From positions 62,001 to 126,000 of the forward strand of contig SVKJ01000001.1 of assembly GCA_015068525.1 (NCBI GenBank): DNA of 64,000 nt, in the 5' to 3' direction. The translations under genes were made by a program, and so were the position numbers. The notes beneath the pieces were generated by a model. It was given only the letters and a program-made list of their open reading frames with translations, did not search any database and was not told the origin of the DNA. Positions 44,903-54,419 of the stretch are shown in pieces; the first letter of the stretch is position 1, and every line of letters begins with the position of its first letter. Source of the DNA: Oscillospiraceae bacterium (lineage in GTDB: Bacteria; Bacillota; Clostridia; UMGS1840; HGM11507).

Positions 44903-44916
44903 TTAGTAGGTACTAA
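44903..44916. promoter_or_regulatory. Probable DtxR-type operator 3, between feoA and feoB
   Basis: TTAGTAGGTACTAA shares the outer TTAG and CTAA half sites with operators 1 and 2 and lies five bases after the feoA stop codon. Confidence 0.55.
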
Positions 44917-44943
44917 CCATAATATAATAAAGGAGAAGAAAAA

Positions 44944-46926
44944 ATGAGAATTGCTTTAGCAGGTAATCCCAACAGTGGAAAAACTACAATGTTTAATGCA
45001 CTCACAGGTGCTAATGAAAAAGTAGGGAACTGGGCAGGGGTTACGGTTGACATAAAGGAACACACTTTAAGGAAAGAATTTTATGACGGGAAAGAAGAAA
45101 TTATCATAGTTGACTTGCCCGGAGCGTATTCTATGTCACCTTTTACATCGGAAGAAAGTATAACAAGTTCTTTTATAAAAAATGAAAAACCTGATGTTTT
45201 AATAAATATTGTTGACGGAACTAATTTAAGCCGTAGTTTGTTTTTTACAACTCAGCTTTTAGAACTTGGTATTCCTGTTGTTGTTGCAATTAATAAAACT
45301 GATATAAATGAAAAGAAACAAACAAAAATTGACATAGGAACTTTATCTTTTACATTAGGTTGTCCTGTTGTGGAAACTGTATCCACATCTTCTGACGGAC
45401 TAAAAGAAGTTATAAAAAAAGCAGTTTTTCAAATTGGAAAAGGGCAAGACGCTCCGTTTATGCAAAATGATATTGATATTAAAGATAAAAAGTCATCCGA
45501 AATGGCAGACAGAAAAAGATTCAGCTTTGTTAACAGTATTGTCAGAAACGTTGAGCAACGAAAAATTTTAACAAAAGAATTAAATTATCAGGATAAAATA
45601 GATGCATTTCTTACTAACAAGTGGCTTGGAATTCCTATATTTGCTTTTATAATGTTTCTTGTTTTTGATATATCTCAATCCTCATTCGGTCCGTTCTTAG
45701 CAGATACTTTAGTTGCGTGGATAGAAATGTTTCAGGAATGGGTTGGAGGGATTTTTTCTGATATTAATCCACTTTTATACGCAATTTTAGTTGACGGTAT
45801 TATTGGCGGTGTAGGTGCTGTTGTAGGTTTCCTTCCTCTTGTAATGGTAATGTATTTCCTTATCGCACTGCTTGAAGATTGCGGATATATGGCAAGAGTT
45901 TCAGTAGTACTTGACCCTATATTTAAAAAAGTAGGTTTATCGGGTAAATCTGTTATTCCCTTTGTTATAGGAACAGGTTGTGCAATTCCGGGAGTTATGG
46001 CTTGTCGTACCATAAGAGATGAAAGGGAAAGGCGGGCAACAGCAATGCTGGCGCCATTTATGCCATGCGGTGCAAAACTACCTGTTATAGCACTTTTTGC
46101 AGGTGTGTTTTTTGATGACGCGTCTTGGGTAGGTACTTTAATGTACTTTGCAGGTATTGTAATTATTTTTATTGGCGCACTTCTTGTTAATAAAATTACA
46201 GGTAATAAGGCAAGGAAATCATACTTTATAATTGAACTTCCCGAGTATAAAATGCCAAGTATAAAAAGAGCATTTTTGTCTATGTGTTCACGTGGTTGGG
46301 CTTATATTGTAAAAGCAGGTACTGTTATCCTTATATGTAATACTGCTGTTCAGATTATGCAATCATTTAATTTGAACTTTGAACTTATAGAAGAAGGTAT
46401 GGAATCAACTTCAATTCTTGCTAAGGTTGCATCTCCTTTTGCTGTTTTACTTATTCCTTTGGGATTTGGTGTATGGCAAATGGCTGCTGCGGCAATTACA
46501 GGATTTATCGCAAAAGAAAATGTTGTTGGTACACTTGCAGTGTGCTATGGCGTAACTAATTTTATAGATGTTGAAGAACTTGCACTTACAAGCGGTTCTT
46601 TAGAGGTTGCAGGAATTTTTGCTCTTACAAAATCGGCAGCGTTAGCATGTTTAATGTTTAATTTATTTACTCCTCCTTGTTTTGCTGCAATCGGAGCAAT
46701 GAATTCTGAAATGAAAAGTGCTAAATGGTTATGGGGCGGAATTTCACTCCAGATTGCAACAGGTTACATAGTATCATATCTGGTATATCAGATAGGCTCT
46801 CTTATTGAAACAGGAACAGTTGGCAATGGATTTATCGGAGGACTTATTGCTGTTTTGTGTATGATAGGTATTATCATTTATCTTTGTGTAAAAGCAGATA
46901 ATAATCTTAAAAAACAAAAGGTATAA
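44944..46926 (+). CDS. feoB: Ferrous iron transporter B
   Basis: GTP-driven membrane Fe(II) importer. It has 660 residues. The N-terminal G protein domain has GNPNSGKTTMFN (G1, residues 7-18), DLPGAYS (G3) and NKTD (G4), and is followed by a helical regulator and the membrane region with two Gate domains (GTGCAIPGVMACRTIRDERE, PFMPCGAKLPV). Length is typical for clostridia. AAGGAG precedes the start. Confidence 0.96.
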   Translation: MRIALAGNPNSGKTTMFNALTGANEKVGNWAGVTVDIKEHTLRKEFYDGKEEIIIVDLPGAYSMSPFTSEESITSSFIKNEKPDVLINIVDGTNLSRSLFFTTQLLELGIPVVVAINKTDINEKKQTKIDIGTLSFTLGCPVVETVSTSSDGLKEVIKKAVFQIGKGQDAPFMQNDIDIKDKKSSEMADRKRFSFVNSIVRNVEQRKILTKELNYQDKIDAFLTNKWLGIPIFAFIMFLVFDISQSSFGPFLADTLVAWIEMFQEWVGGIFSDINPLLYAILVDGIIGGVGAVVGFLPLVMVMYFLIALLEDCGYMARVSVVLDPIFKKVGLSGKSVIPFVIGTGCAIPGVMACRTIRDERERRATAMLAPFMPCGAKLPVIALFAGVFFDDASWVGTLMYFAGIVIIFIGALLVNKITGNKARKSYFIIELPEYKMPSIKRAFLSMCSRGWAYIVKAGTVILICNTAVQIMQSFNLNFELIEEGMESTSILAKVASPFAVLLIPLGFGVWQMAAAAITGFIAKENVVGTLAVCYGVTNFIDVEELALTSGSLEVAGIFALTKSAALACLMFNLFTPPCFAAIGAMNSEMKSAKWLWGGISLQIATGYIVSYLVYQIGSLIETGTVGNGFIGGLIAVLCMIGIIIYLCVKADNNLKKQKV

Positions 46927-46930
46927 ACTT

Positions 46931-47080
46931 ATGGAAAACTTAATTGTGATTTTAATATTAGTATGTATAGTTGGTTTGGCACTAAGATACATATATAAAT
47001 CCAAAAAGCAGGGGGCTAAATGTATTGGCTGCCCGTATGCTAAAGAATGCAGTAAGAAATCCTGCGGCGAGGATTCTTAA
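46931..47080 (+). CDS. FeoB-associated Cys-rich small membrane protein
   Basis: It has 49 residues. One membrane helix (LIVILILVCIVGLALRYIY) is followed by a cytoplasmic tail with cysteines in CIGCPYAKEC and CGEDS. It starts four bases after the feoB stop codon, so translation should be coupled. This matches the small Cys-rich proteins that follow feoB in many Firmicutes and may act as FeoC-like redox or metal accessory parts. Confidence 0.88.
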   Translation: MENLIVILILVCIVGLALRYIYKSKKQGAKCIGCPYAKECSKKSCGEDS

Positions 47081-47156
47081 AAAATAATATTATTGTAAAT
47101 TAACACGTGTGCTTTTACAAAATTATTGTTGCTATAGTGAAAAATATTTTTATCTA

Positions 47157-47185
47157 TTGACTTTAATTTAATAATGTGTTAAGTT
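47157..47185 (+). promoter_or_regulatory. Possible promoter of the cobalamin-regulated operon
   Basis: TTGACT at 47157-47162 and TAAGTT at 47180-47185 have a 17-base spacer. The -10 box is weak but the position just before the riboswitch fits. Confidence 0.5.
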
Positions 47186-47216
47186 ATTTAATGTAAAAAT
47201 TTAATATATTCACACA

Positions 47217-47475
47217 AAGTGTTGATTATGTCGCAAAAAAAAGGCATAATCAGTGTAAAGGGAATGGGGTGAGAATCCCCTGCGGTTAAACTGTCGGTGT
47301 GTGCATCGAAGTTTTTATATCCGTTATCGAAAGATAGTCATTGGGAAACTGAGAAGGCAGGATATAAAAATGTGGGCTTTTTTGCCTATATGGTGCGAGT
47401 CACAAGACCTGCTTTGGTATTGTTCCGTAAGTGCCAATTGGCATAGGAATGGTGTTTTCAGATTGAGATTTAAAT
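47217..47475 (+). ncRNA. Cobalamin (B12) riboswitch
   Basis: Conserved cobalamin aptamer blocks are visible in order: AAAGGGAATGGGGTGAGAAT, CCCCTGCGGTTAAACTGT, then a long variable arm, and GAGTCACAAGACCTGC. The GTGAGAATCCCC stem and the B12-box-like segment identify the class. It is followed by a terminator at 47537-47579, so B12 should switch off the operon downstream. Outer limits are approximate. Confidence 0.9.
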
Positions 47476-47536
47476 ATATTTAGGGGATTTATCCTATATT
47501 CTTATCTGAATTGTGATTCATCACAGAAAAACTCAG

Positions 47537-47579
47537 CTGTGGTAATTTTTTTAAAAAGAAAAATTGCCGCAGTTTTTTT
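47537..47579 (+). terminator. Terminator of the cobalamin riboswitch
   Basis: CTGTGGTAATTTTT pairs with AAAAATTGCCGCAG (two G-U pairs), followed by T7. This is the expression platform of the riboswitch. Confidence 0.85.
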
Positions 47580-47669
47580 GTTGCCTGCGGTAAGCAAATC
47601 GGAGGTGAGAAACACAATAAAACAACTTATTTTAAAATTGAGTTTTTTAGATGAAAGGATTGAATCAAA

Positions 47670-50600
47670 TTGAAATTAAAAAAAGGATTTAAAAGTTTTT
47701 CAGCTATTTTATTAGTATTCACAATGCTTATGTCACTTTTACCTATAGGAGTTATGGCGACAGACAGCATCACGGTTTATGTTAGTGTGGTACAAGACGG
47801 AGAATTTACAACCGGAAAAAACAAAGAAACAATGGCATATGTTCCGGTTACATTGGATATTGAGTCACCAACGATTGATGATGCATTTACCGCCCTGCAC
47901 GATACCTATTATGTAGACGGAGCAAACGGCTATAGAACGACTGATATGGGGGCTTATATCTCCATCACGAAATTTTGGGGCATAGAATCTGAATATGCCG
48001 GCTACTGTAATAACAACCACGTTGCATGGAGTGTTAACGAAAAGGTTGAAGATAAAGCCCATCTCGTTTTTTGGTTCTATCAGGATACAAAAGGCTGGTC
48101 TGACGCATACACATTTTTTGATAAAACTACCGCTACAGTGGCTAGTGAAGATGTTTTAAATCTGACTCTTATTAAGGAAGGGAATTCTCCGCTTTCCAAT
48201 GCAGTGATTACTGTAGATGGCAAAGAGGTTCCTGACAAAATAACCGATGCCGAGGGTAAGGTTTCTCTGTCGTTTGAAGAAGGTGGTACATATACGGTTT
48301 CTGCTAAATTTGACGGTTCATACATTGTACCTCCCGTTTGTATTGTTACTGTAACGGAAGAAGGTAAAACAGATGCGGAATATGTAGCGGAAGACAAAGA
48401 AGCACTCTCTGTTACTTATACTAACGAACAAAACATTACTCTTCCAAAAACAGGCAAAAGTGGGAAAACCAGAATTGAATGGATTTCTGATAGTTCGAGT
48501 ATAAATGCTGATACAGGCGTAGTCACTATTCCCGATGAAGATACAATGGTCACCTTGACAGCTACAATCTGGTGCAATGAAGCATCAGATACTAAAACAT
48601 TTCCCATTAATATTCCCGGACGACTTAACACTGCGAAAAAAATAATAGAATCAAGTACTGTTAAACCGATAGAATATACCAATTCAACAGGTTCGGGATT
48701 TAAATATGACTCTGTGACAGATGACACCAATATATTAGCTTTGGTATGTGAACTAATAAATGATGATGGTATTACTGTGGCGTTTGCTGAGAATTTTACT
48801 CCAACAGATATTATTGCCCAAGATGGCACTATCACTTACCCAAAAGATGATGTAAAAGAAATTATCCTGCCTATTATACTAACTTTTAATGAACAAAGTG
48901 AACAGATAAATGTAAGTGCTGTAATTCCAAAACATTCACAAACGAAAGCAGAAACCATAGATGCTATGAAATCAGATGTTGCAGCGTATATGAATGATCC
49001 TAAAGTGCTAAATGGCAACACTTCTTTAAACAATGTGAAGACTACACTTTTACTACCAGGTGGCAAGACATCAGGACTGTATATCGTATGGGCATCAAGC
49101 AACGAAGATGTAATTAAAGTCACCGGAAATCCTGTTAGTTCTTCTTCTCATCCCTCAGGTGGTAAGTATGAGGTTAAGATTAATCGTCCGAATGTAGGAG
49201 AACAGGATGTAAATGTTACTTTGACAGCAACACTTGTCTATAAGGAAACTTCTATTATGTGTGGTGCAGGTCCTATGCCTGAGAAGTCAGATTGTCAGAT
49301 TGCCTTTGATATTGTAGTTTCTGCTGTAACGCGTGAAGAAATGCAGACTGTTTTAGATGGTGCTGCATCTGATATTAAAGTTACGGATAAAAACGGTGCG
49401 ATTGCAGACTTATCAAATATTAAGGATAACCTGTATTTTCCATCTTACGAGGGCTACACTACCACATGGAGTACAGAAAATCTGCCAATCACAATTCCCG
49501 ATAAAGGATATGACAAATCCACAGTAACTCGCCCTGTTTTAGGAGAAAATGTAACAGGAACAATAACTCTCACGCTTGCCAAAGGAAAAACAATTTTATC
49601 CAAAAACTTTGATGCCACAGTATTAGCATGGACAGAATCTGAACTGGAAACGGAACGCGACAAGTTACAACGAATAGCGGATGCACTGACCTTCGATGAG
49701 ATAAAAAATAAAAATACCGATGCTAATTCGGTTACATCAAATCTATATTTAAGACAAAATGCCAAAATTGATGGAGAAAAAGTTACTTTCAATACATACA
49801 ATTCTGCATCTTATCCCTATCAAATTACATGGAACATTACACCAGGCGATGTAATTACATTCAGTAATGGCACAGGTAAGGTTACAGCACCTCTTAATAC
49901 TACAGAAGTTAGCCTTGATGCTGAAATTACATTGAAGGCTTCTATCGAAGGTGTAAAAAGTGTTAAGAAAACAATTAAGATTACCATTCCAGGCTCTCGC
50001 AGTTTAAACACTGCTGAATCTTTAGAGGCTTTACTGGATGGTATTGCAGCACAAACAACAGATACAACCAACTGGGAGTCTTTTATGGCTATGGCTGCCT
50101 ATGAAAAGGTACGTCCTTCGGGTTTGAAACTTACGGATACAGCAAAACAAAATATGATAAATATCTCACTTAATAGTATTTCTTCAGGAAATCCTGATGA
50201 ATCCGTCTATGCTAAGACAATTCTTGATATGCAAAGTATTGGTATAAATCCTAAAGAGATTTATCCGGTCAACGGTAACACACCTGTAGATGTTGTGGCG
50301 GGGCTAAACAGTACTTCTCATCAAAGCGCAATCTGGACTGCTGCTTATACACTTCTTGCTTATCAGCAAGGTAACTATAGTACGGATACAAAGGAAGCGG
50401 ATTTAGTTAATGCACTTTTAGATACTCAACTTGAAAATGGCGGCTGGACTGCATTTGAAACAGCAGAGGCAGATGCTACAGGTATAGCTATCCTGGCACT
50501 TGCTAAATATTATAATGACAATGCTGCTGTAAAGGATGCTATCGATAAGGCGGTTCATTATCTTAGTGAAGTTCAGCTCAGTAACGGTGGTTTTGGCGGA

Positions 50601-51935
50601 ACATGGGGTGAGAATGCCAACAATTCTGCCTGTGTCATTATGGGACTTAGTGCGATGGGCATCAACCCTGACACTGATAGCCGTTTCATCAAAAACGGTA
50701 ACAGTGTTGTGGATAGACTTTTAGATTTTGCTTTGGAGGATAATAGCGGATTTGGGTTTAATGACGGTGATACAACGGTAAATGCTTATGCCACACAGCA
50801 GGGCTTTCCTGCTCTTATTGCGGTATATCAAGTAATTAAAAATGGTACAGCCTACAATGTCTATGACTTCAGTAGTAACACTCTGTCCCCAGGACGTGCT
50901 ACAGGCACAGGTGCAGTTATAACTCCATCTAAACCAAGTGGAGATAGTATCACTGTCAGAGTAACCATTAAGTCAGATACAGGCTATTGGCTAAATAACA
51001 AATCTGTAACCTTATCAGGTACAGGTGCTACCGTATATCATGCCCTGATAAAAGCACTTGAAAACAGTGGCATCACTCAGGTAGGAGCTGAAAGCGGATA
51101 TATTGAATCCATGACAAAAAGTGGACGCACATTGGCTGAGTTTAACGATAGTAAAAATTCCGGATGGATGTATAAAGTCAATGATACCTTGCCAAAGGTG
51201 GGTCTGACTGAATGCGAAATTAATAACGGAGATAAAATTGTTTGGTTCTTTACTAATGACTGGACGACTGTTCCCGGCACAACAGGTTCCTTTGGTGGAA
51301 AAGGAACTTCTCCTAAAAAAGATACAAATGAGGAAGAAGCCAAAAAGGAAGATGCCGAAATTCAAGAAAAACCCACTTTCACAGAAACCACTTTTTATGA
51401 TGTTAAAAAAGAAGATTGGCACTATAATTACATAAAGTATGTATATGAAAATAATCTTATGTGTGGTACGGGTAACGGTTTTGAGCCTGAAGGTAAAATG
51501 TCAAGAGCTACGCTCGTAACCGTTCTTTACAGAATGGCAAAGCCTGAAAGTGTTGAAAGCACACATAACTTTAAAGATGTAGTTAAAGGTCAGTGGTATT
51601 CTGATGCGGTTGCTTGGGCGGCTGCAAAAGGAATTGTAAATGGTATCACAAGCACAGAGTTTGCACCCGATAGTGATATATCCCGTGAACAGATGGCACT
51701 TATTATCTATCGTTTTGCAAAAATGCAGGGTTATGATGTAACTAATAAGGCTGAAATTTCAAGCTTTGCAGATACAGGTGATGTAAGTGATTGGGCACTT
51801 GATGCAATTTCTTGGGCAAACAAAGCTGAACTTGTAAATGGTACAAGTGAAACTACACTTTCACCGAAAGCTACCGCAACCCGTGCTCAGGTTGCGAAAG
51901 TTCTGATGCGTTTTTGTGAGAATGTAATAAAATAA
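47670..51935 (+). CDS. SLH-anchored surface protein with Ig-like stalk, alpha/alpha toroid and two DUF4430 domains
   Basis: A 1421-residue exported protein, TTG start after AAAGGATTG. Domains: signal peptide (about 1-31); DUF4430-like domain (about 34-144); carboxypeptidase-regulatory-like domain (about 166-226); Ig-like repeats (about 244-775); toroid repeats of the prenyltransferase/squalene-cyclase fold (about 780-1067, with NGGWTAF, NGGFGG and GFGFNDG motifs); DUF4430 (about 1096-1204, SGWMYKVNDTLPKVG); three SLH repeats (about 1241-1421). Toroid followed by DUF4430 is the domain order of intrinsic factor and transcobalamin. Under a B12 riboswitch it is probably a surface corrinoid binder; this is inferred. 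Composition looks less AT-rich than its neighbours. Confidence 0.88.
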   Translation: MKLKKGFKSFSAILLVFTMLMSLLPIGVMATDSITVYVSVVQDGEFTTGKNKETMAYVPVTLDIESPTIDDAFTALHDTYYVDGANGYRTTDMGAYISITKFWGIESEYAGYCNNNHVAWSVNEKVEDKAHLVFWFYQDTKGWSDAYTFFDKTTATVASEDVLNLTLIKEGNSPLSNAVITVDGKEVPDKITDAEGKVSLSFEEGGTYTVSAKFDGSYIVPPVCIVTVTEEGKTDAEYVAEDKEALSVTYTNEQNITLPKTGKSGKTRIEWISDSSSINADTGVVTIPDEDTMVTLTATIWCNEASDTKTFPINIPGRLNTAKKIIESSTVKPIEYTNSTGSGFKYDSVTDDTNILALVCELINDDGITVAFAENFTPTDIIAQDGTITYPKDDVKEIILPIILTFNEQSEQINVSAVIPKHSQTKAETIDAMKSDVAAYMNDPKVLNGNTSLNNVKTTLLLPGGKTSGLYIVWASSNEDVIKVTGNPVSSSSHPSGGKYEVKINRPNVGEQDVNVTLTATLVYKETSIMCGAGPMPEKSDCQIAFDIVVSAVTREEMQTVLDGAASDIKVTDKNGAIADLSNIKDNLYFPSYEGYTTTWSTENLPITIPDKGYDKSTVTRPVLGENVTGTITLTLAKGKTILSKNFDATVLAWTESELETERDKLQRIADALTFDEIKNKNTDANSVTSNLYLRQNAKIDGEKVTFNTYNSASYPYQITWNITPGDVITFSNGTGKVTAPLNTTEVSLDAEITLKASIEGVKSVKKTIKITIPGSRSLNTAESLEALLDGIAAQTTDTTNWESFMAMAAYEKVRPSGLKLTDTAKQNMINISLNSISSGNPDESVYAKTILDMQSIGINPKEIYPVNGNTPVDVVAGLNSTSHQSAIWTAAYTLLAYQQGNYSTDTKEADLVNALLDTQLENGGWTAFETAEADATGIAILALAKYYNDNAAVKDAIDKAVHYLSEVQLSNGGFGGTWGENANNSACVIMGLSAMGINPDTDSRFIKNGNSVVDRLLDFALEDNSGFGFNDGDTTVNAYATQQGFPALIAVYQVIKNGTAYNVYDFSSNTLSPGRATGTGAVITPSKPSGDSITVRVTIKSDTGYWLNNKSVTLSGTGATVYHALIKALENSGITQVGAESGYIESMTKSGRTLAEFNDSKNSGWMYKVNDTLPKVGLTECEINNGDKIVWFFTNDWTTVPGTTGSFGGKGTSPKKDTNEEEAKKEDAEIQEKPTFTETTFYDVKKEDWHYNYIKYVYENNLMCGTGNGFEPEGKMSRATLVTVLYRMAKPESVESTHNFKDVVKGQWYSDAVAWAAAKGIVNGITSTEFAPDSDISREQMALIIYRFAKMQGYDVTNKAEISSFADTGDVSDWALDAISWANKAELVNGTSETTLSPKATATRAQVAKVLMRFCENVIK

Positions 51936-51951
51936 GAATTTAAGGTATTTT

Positions 51952-51996
51952 GCGAACAGTTAGAGTAAAAACTGACTGCTCGCTTTCGCCTTTTTA
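51952..51996 (+). promoter_or_regulatory. Hairpin between the first two genes of the B12 operon
   Basis: GCGAACAGTTAG pairs with CTGACTGCTCGC with one mismatch, then a T-rich stretch. It may be a partial terminator or a processing site that sets the ratio of the first gene to the rest. Confidence 0.45.
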
Positions 51997-52011
51997 AAAG
52001 GAGCATTAAAA

Positions 52012-53625
52012 ATGAAGAGATTTATATCAATGTTTTTAATACTGATAATATGTTTATCAACTTATGTTACATCTTTTGCTAAAATAAATTATGATATTGA
52101 TTTTGTTTTAAATGATATTGCTTCATATATATTAAAAACTGTACCAAATCCAAAAGTAGGTTCTGTTGGAGGGGAATGGACGGTTTTAGGTCTTTCGCGA
52201 AGTGGTATAGAGATTACGGATGAATACTATATGAACTATTATGAAAATGCAGAAGAATATGTGAAGAAAAATAAAGGTAATCTTCACGATAAGAAATATA
52301 CTGAATATGCAAGAGTTATTGTTGCCCTTACATCTATCGGTAAAAGTCCTGAAGATGTTGCAGGTTATAATCTTCTAACACCACTTGGCGATTATGAAAA
52401 AACAATTTGGCAAGGAATAAATGGAGCAATATGGGCACTTATTGCACTTGATTGCGGAAATTATGATATGCCGGATAATCCTGATGCTACCATTCAGGCA
52501 ACAAGAGAGATGTATATAAACTATATTCTTGATAATCGGACATCAGATGGAGGATGGGCGCTTTCAGGAGATACAGCAAATCCTGATATTACGGGAATGG
52601 CACTTTGTGCTCTTTCGAAATATCAGTATAATAAGAGTGTGAAAAACGCAATAAACACAGCACTTGATACAATGAGTAAAAATCAGGATGATAAAGGAGG
52701 CTTTTCGAGTTTTGGAACTCCGAATTCTGAAAGTTGTGTTCAAATGCTTGTTGCTCTTAGTGAACTTGGTATTTCAATTAATGATTCGCGGTTTGTTAAA
52801 AACGGATATACGATTTTAGATAATCTTATGACCTGCTATGTTCGGGGAAAAGGATTTACTCACGAAAATGGTGGGAACAGTTCAAATCTTATGGCAACCG
52901 AGCAGGCTTTTTATGGTATAGTTTCAGTAAAGAGAGCAAGTACAGGTAAACCCGGTTTGTTCCAAATGTCTGATGCAGTTTCCTTTTTTGAAAATACTGA
53001 GTCTTTGATTGGGTTGAAAAATAAAAATAAAGATGTTATGAAAATGGATGTTATTCTTCCGGGTAAGACTTTTACAGATATAGCAGAATATAAAGAAAAA
53101 ACAAAAATTGAAGCATTGGCTGAAAGGGGAATTATAAACGGTAAGTCAGAAAATATTTTTGATCCGGACGGTACAATGACACGTGCAGAATTTGCAACTA
53201 TTATAACCAAAGGTCTTGGCATTTATAAAAAGAGCAACATTGTTTTTAAAGATGTAAATGTAAATGATTGGTTTTACAACTATGTTTCTATTGCATATTC
53301 TTACGGAATTATAAAAGGTATATCGGAAAATGAGTTTAATCCAAACGGAACGGTAAGTCGTGAAGAAGCAGCAGTTATGATTGCAAGGGCTTCGGAACTA
53401 TGTGGTATGGATACCGAAATGGATATTCGCATGGTCCGTGATGTTCTTGCTCAGTTTTCAGACTATATTTCAAGTTCAGAATGGTCGCAAAGTTCACTTG
53501 CCTTTTGCTACAGTGAAAAAATCCTTGATGACAGTGTTATGGATATAAAACCGAAAGAAGCGGTTACAAGAGGAGAATTTGCATCCATGTTTTATAAAAT
53601 GATTTCTCTTGCAGAACTTATTTAA
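52012..53625 (+). CDS. SLH-anchored alpha/alpha-toroid protein
   Basis: A 537-residue exported protein. Signal peptide (about 1-23); alpha/alpha toroid (about 40-305) with TSDGGWALSGDTANPDITGM and DKGGFSSFGTPNSESCVQML, the repeat style of prenyltransferase/squalene-cyclase folds and of the alpha domain of transcobalamin; three SLH repeats (about 352-536). No DUF4430 domain is present; it is on the next gene. Strong AAAGGAG upstream. It probably works with the neighbouring DUF4430 protein as a two-part corrinoid binder. Confidence 0.87.
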   Translation: MKRFISMFLILIICLSTYVTSFAKINYDIDFVLNDIASYILKTVPNPKVGSVGGEWTVLGLSRSGIEITDEYYMNYYENAEEYVKKNKGNLHDKKYTEYARVIVALTSIGKSPEDVAGYNLLTPLGDYEKTIWQGINGAIWALIALDCGNYDMPDNPDATIQATREMYINYILDNRTSDGGWALSGDTANPDITGMALCALSKYQYNKSVKNAINTALDTMSKNQDDKGGFSSFGTPNSESCVQMLVALSELGISINDSRFVKNGYTILDNLMTCYVRGKGFTHENGGNSSNLMATEQAFYGIVSVKRASTGKPGLFQMSDAVSFFENTESLIGLKNKNKDVMKMDVILPGKTFTDIAEYKEKTKIEALAERGIINGKSENIFDPDGTMTRAEFATIITKGLGIYKKSNIVFKDVNVNDWFYNYVSIAYSYGIIKGISENEFNPNGTVSREEAAVMIARASELCGMDTEMDIRMVRDVLAQFSDYISSSEWSQSSLAFCYSEKILDDSVMDIKPKEAVTRGEFASMFYKMISLAELI

Positions 53626-53636
53626 GGAGGAATTAA

Positions 53637-54419
53637 ATGAGAAAACATTATAAAAAGATTTTAACAGGTTTTGTAATTTTAATATTGTTAGTTATTGCTT
53701 TTTTGTGTGGTGGTGATGCACCTGGGCTTAGCAATTATACTTTAAGGTCAAAAGAAAATACAAATACTAAACAGGTTGAGGAAATCAAAGAAACAAAAAC
53801 TATTAAAGAAAACGACTCTTTATGCGAAAGTGATTTCCAACAAAAAAATGAAAACAAAAATCTTAAATATCAGGAAGAAACTAAAATTGTTATAAAAGAA
53901 AACACAGAAGAGAATAAACAAAAAAACGATTCAATGCTTAATGAAAATCCTGTACCTGTCAAGCCTGAAAATATATCGGTTGCAGATAAAGAACTTACTT
54001 GTACACTATCTGTAAGGTGCGATACGGTTTTAAATAATATTGGATGGCTTGATGACAAAAAAACAGATATAGTGCCAAAAGACGGCGTTATATTTGAAAA
54101 AAAGACTGTTGTTTTCTACGAAGGCGAAAGTGTTTTCAATGTGCTTATGCGGGAAATGAAACGAAGTAAGATACATCTGGAATTTGAAAACACTCCTTTA
54201 TATAACAGTGCCTATATTGAAGGTGTAGCCAATATTTACGAATATGACTTAGGCGAACTGTCAGGATGGATGTATAAAGTTAATGGGTGGTTTCCTAATT
54301 ACGGATGTTCACTATATCAGCTTAAAGAGGGTGATAATGTGGAATGGGTATATACGTGCGATCTTGGAGTAGATGTAGGTGGAGAATATTCAAAAGGAAA
54401 TGGTAAATATAATGAATGA
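53637..54419 (+). CDS. Membrane-anchored DUF4430 (transcobalamin beta-like) protein
   Basis: It has 260 residues: one N-terminal membrane helix (about 8-25), a charged Lys/Glu-rich linker (about 35-115), and a C-terminal DUF4430 domain (about 120-255) with VVFYEGESVFNVLMREM, LSGWMYKVNGWFPNYG and EGDNVEWVYTCDLG. DUF4430 is the domain family of the C-terminal half of transcobalamin and intrinsic factor. It starts 11 bases after the toroid gene and overlaps the EcfT gene by 8 bases, so it could hand the ligand to the transporter. Confidence 0.87.
   Translation: MRKHYKKILTGFVILILLVIAFLCGGDAPGLSNYTLRSKENTNTKQVEEIKETKTIKENDSLCESDFQQKNENKNLKYQEETKIVIKENTEENKQKNDSMLNENPVPVKPENISVADKELTCTLSVRCDTVLNNIGWLDDKKTDIVPKDGVIFEKKTVVFYEGESVFNVLMREMKRSKIHLEFENTPLYNSAYIEGVANIYEYDLGELSGWMYKVNGWFPNYGCSLYQLKEGDNVEWVYTCDLGVDVGGEYSKGNGKYNE

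Noticed and set aside
47301..47483. Open frame of 60 codons upstream of the giant surface protein
   Set aside because: It lies inside the cobalamin riboswitch aptamer; the conserved RNA blocks explain the sequence.
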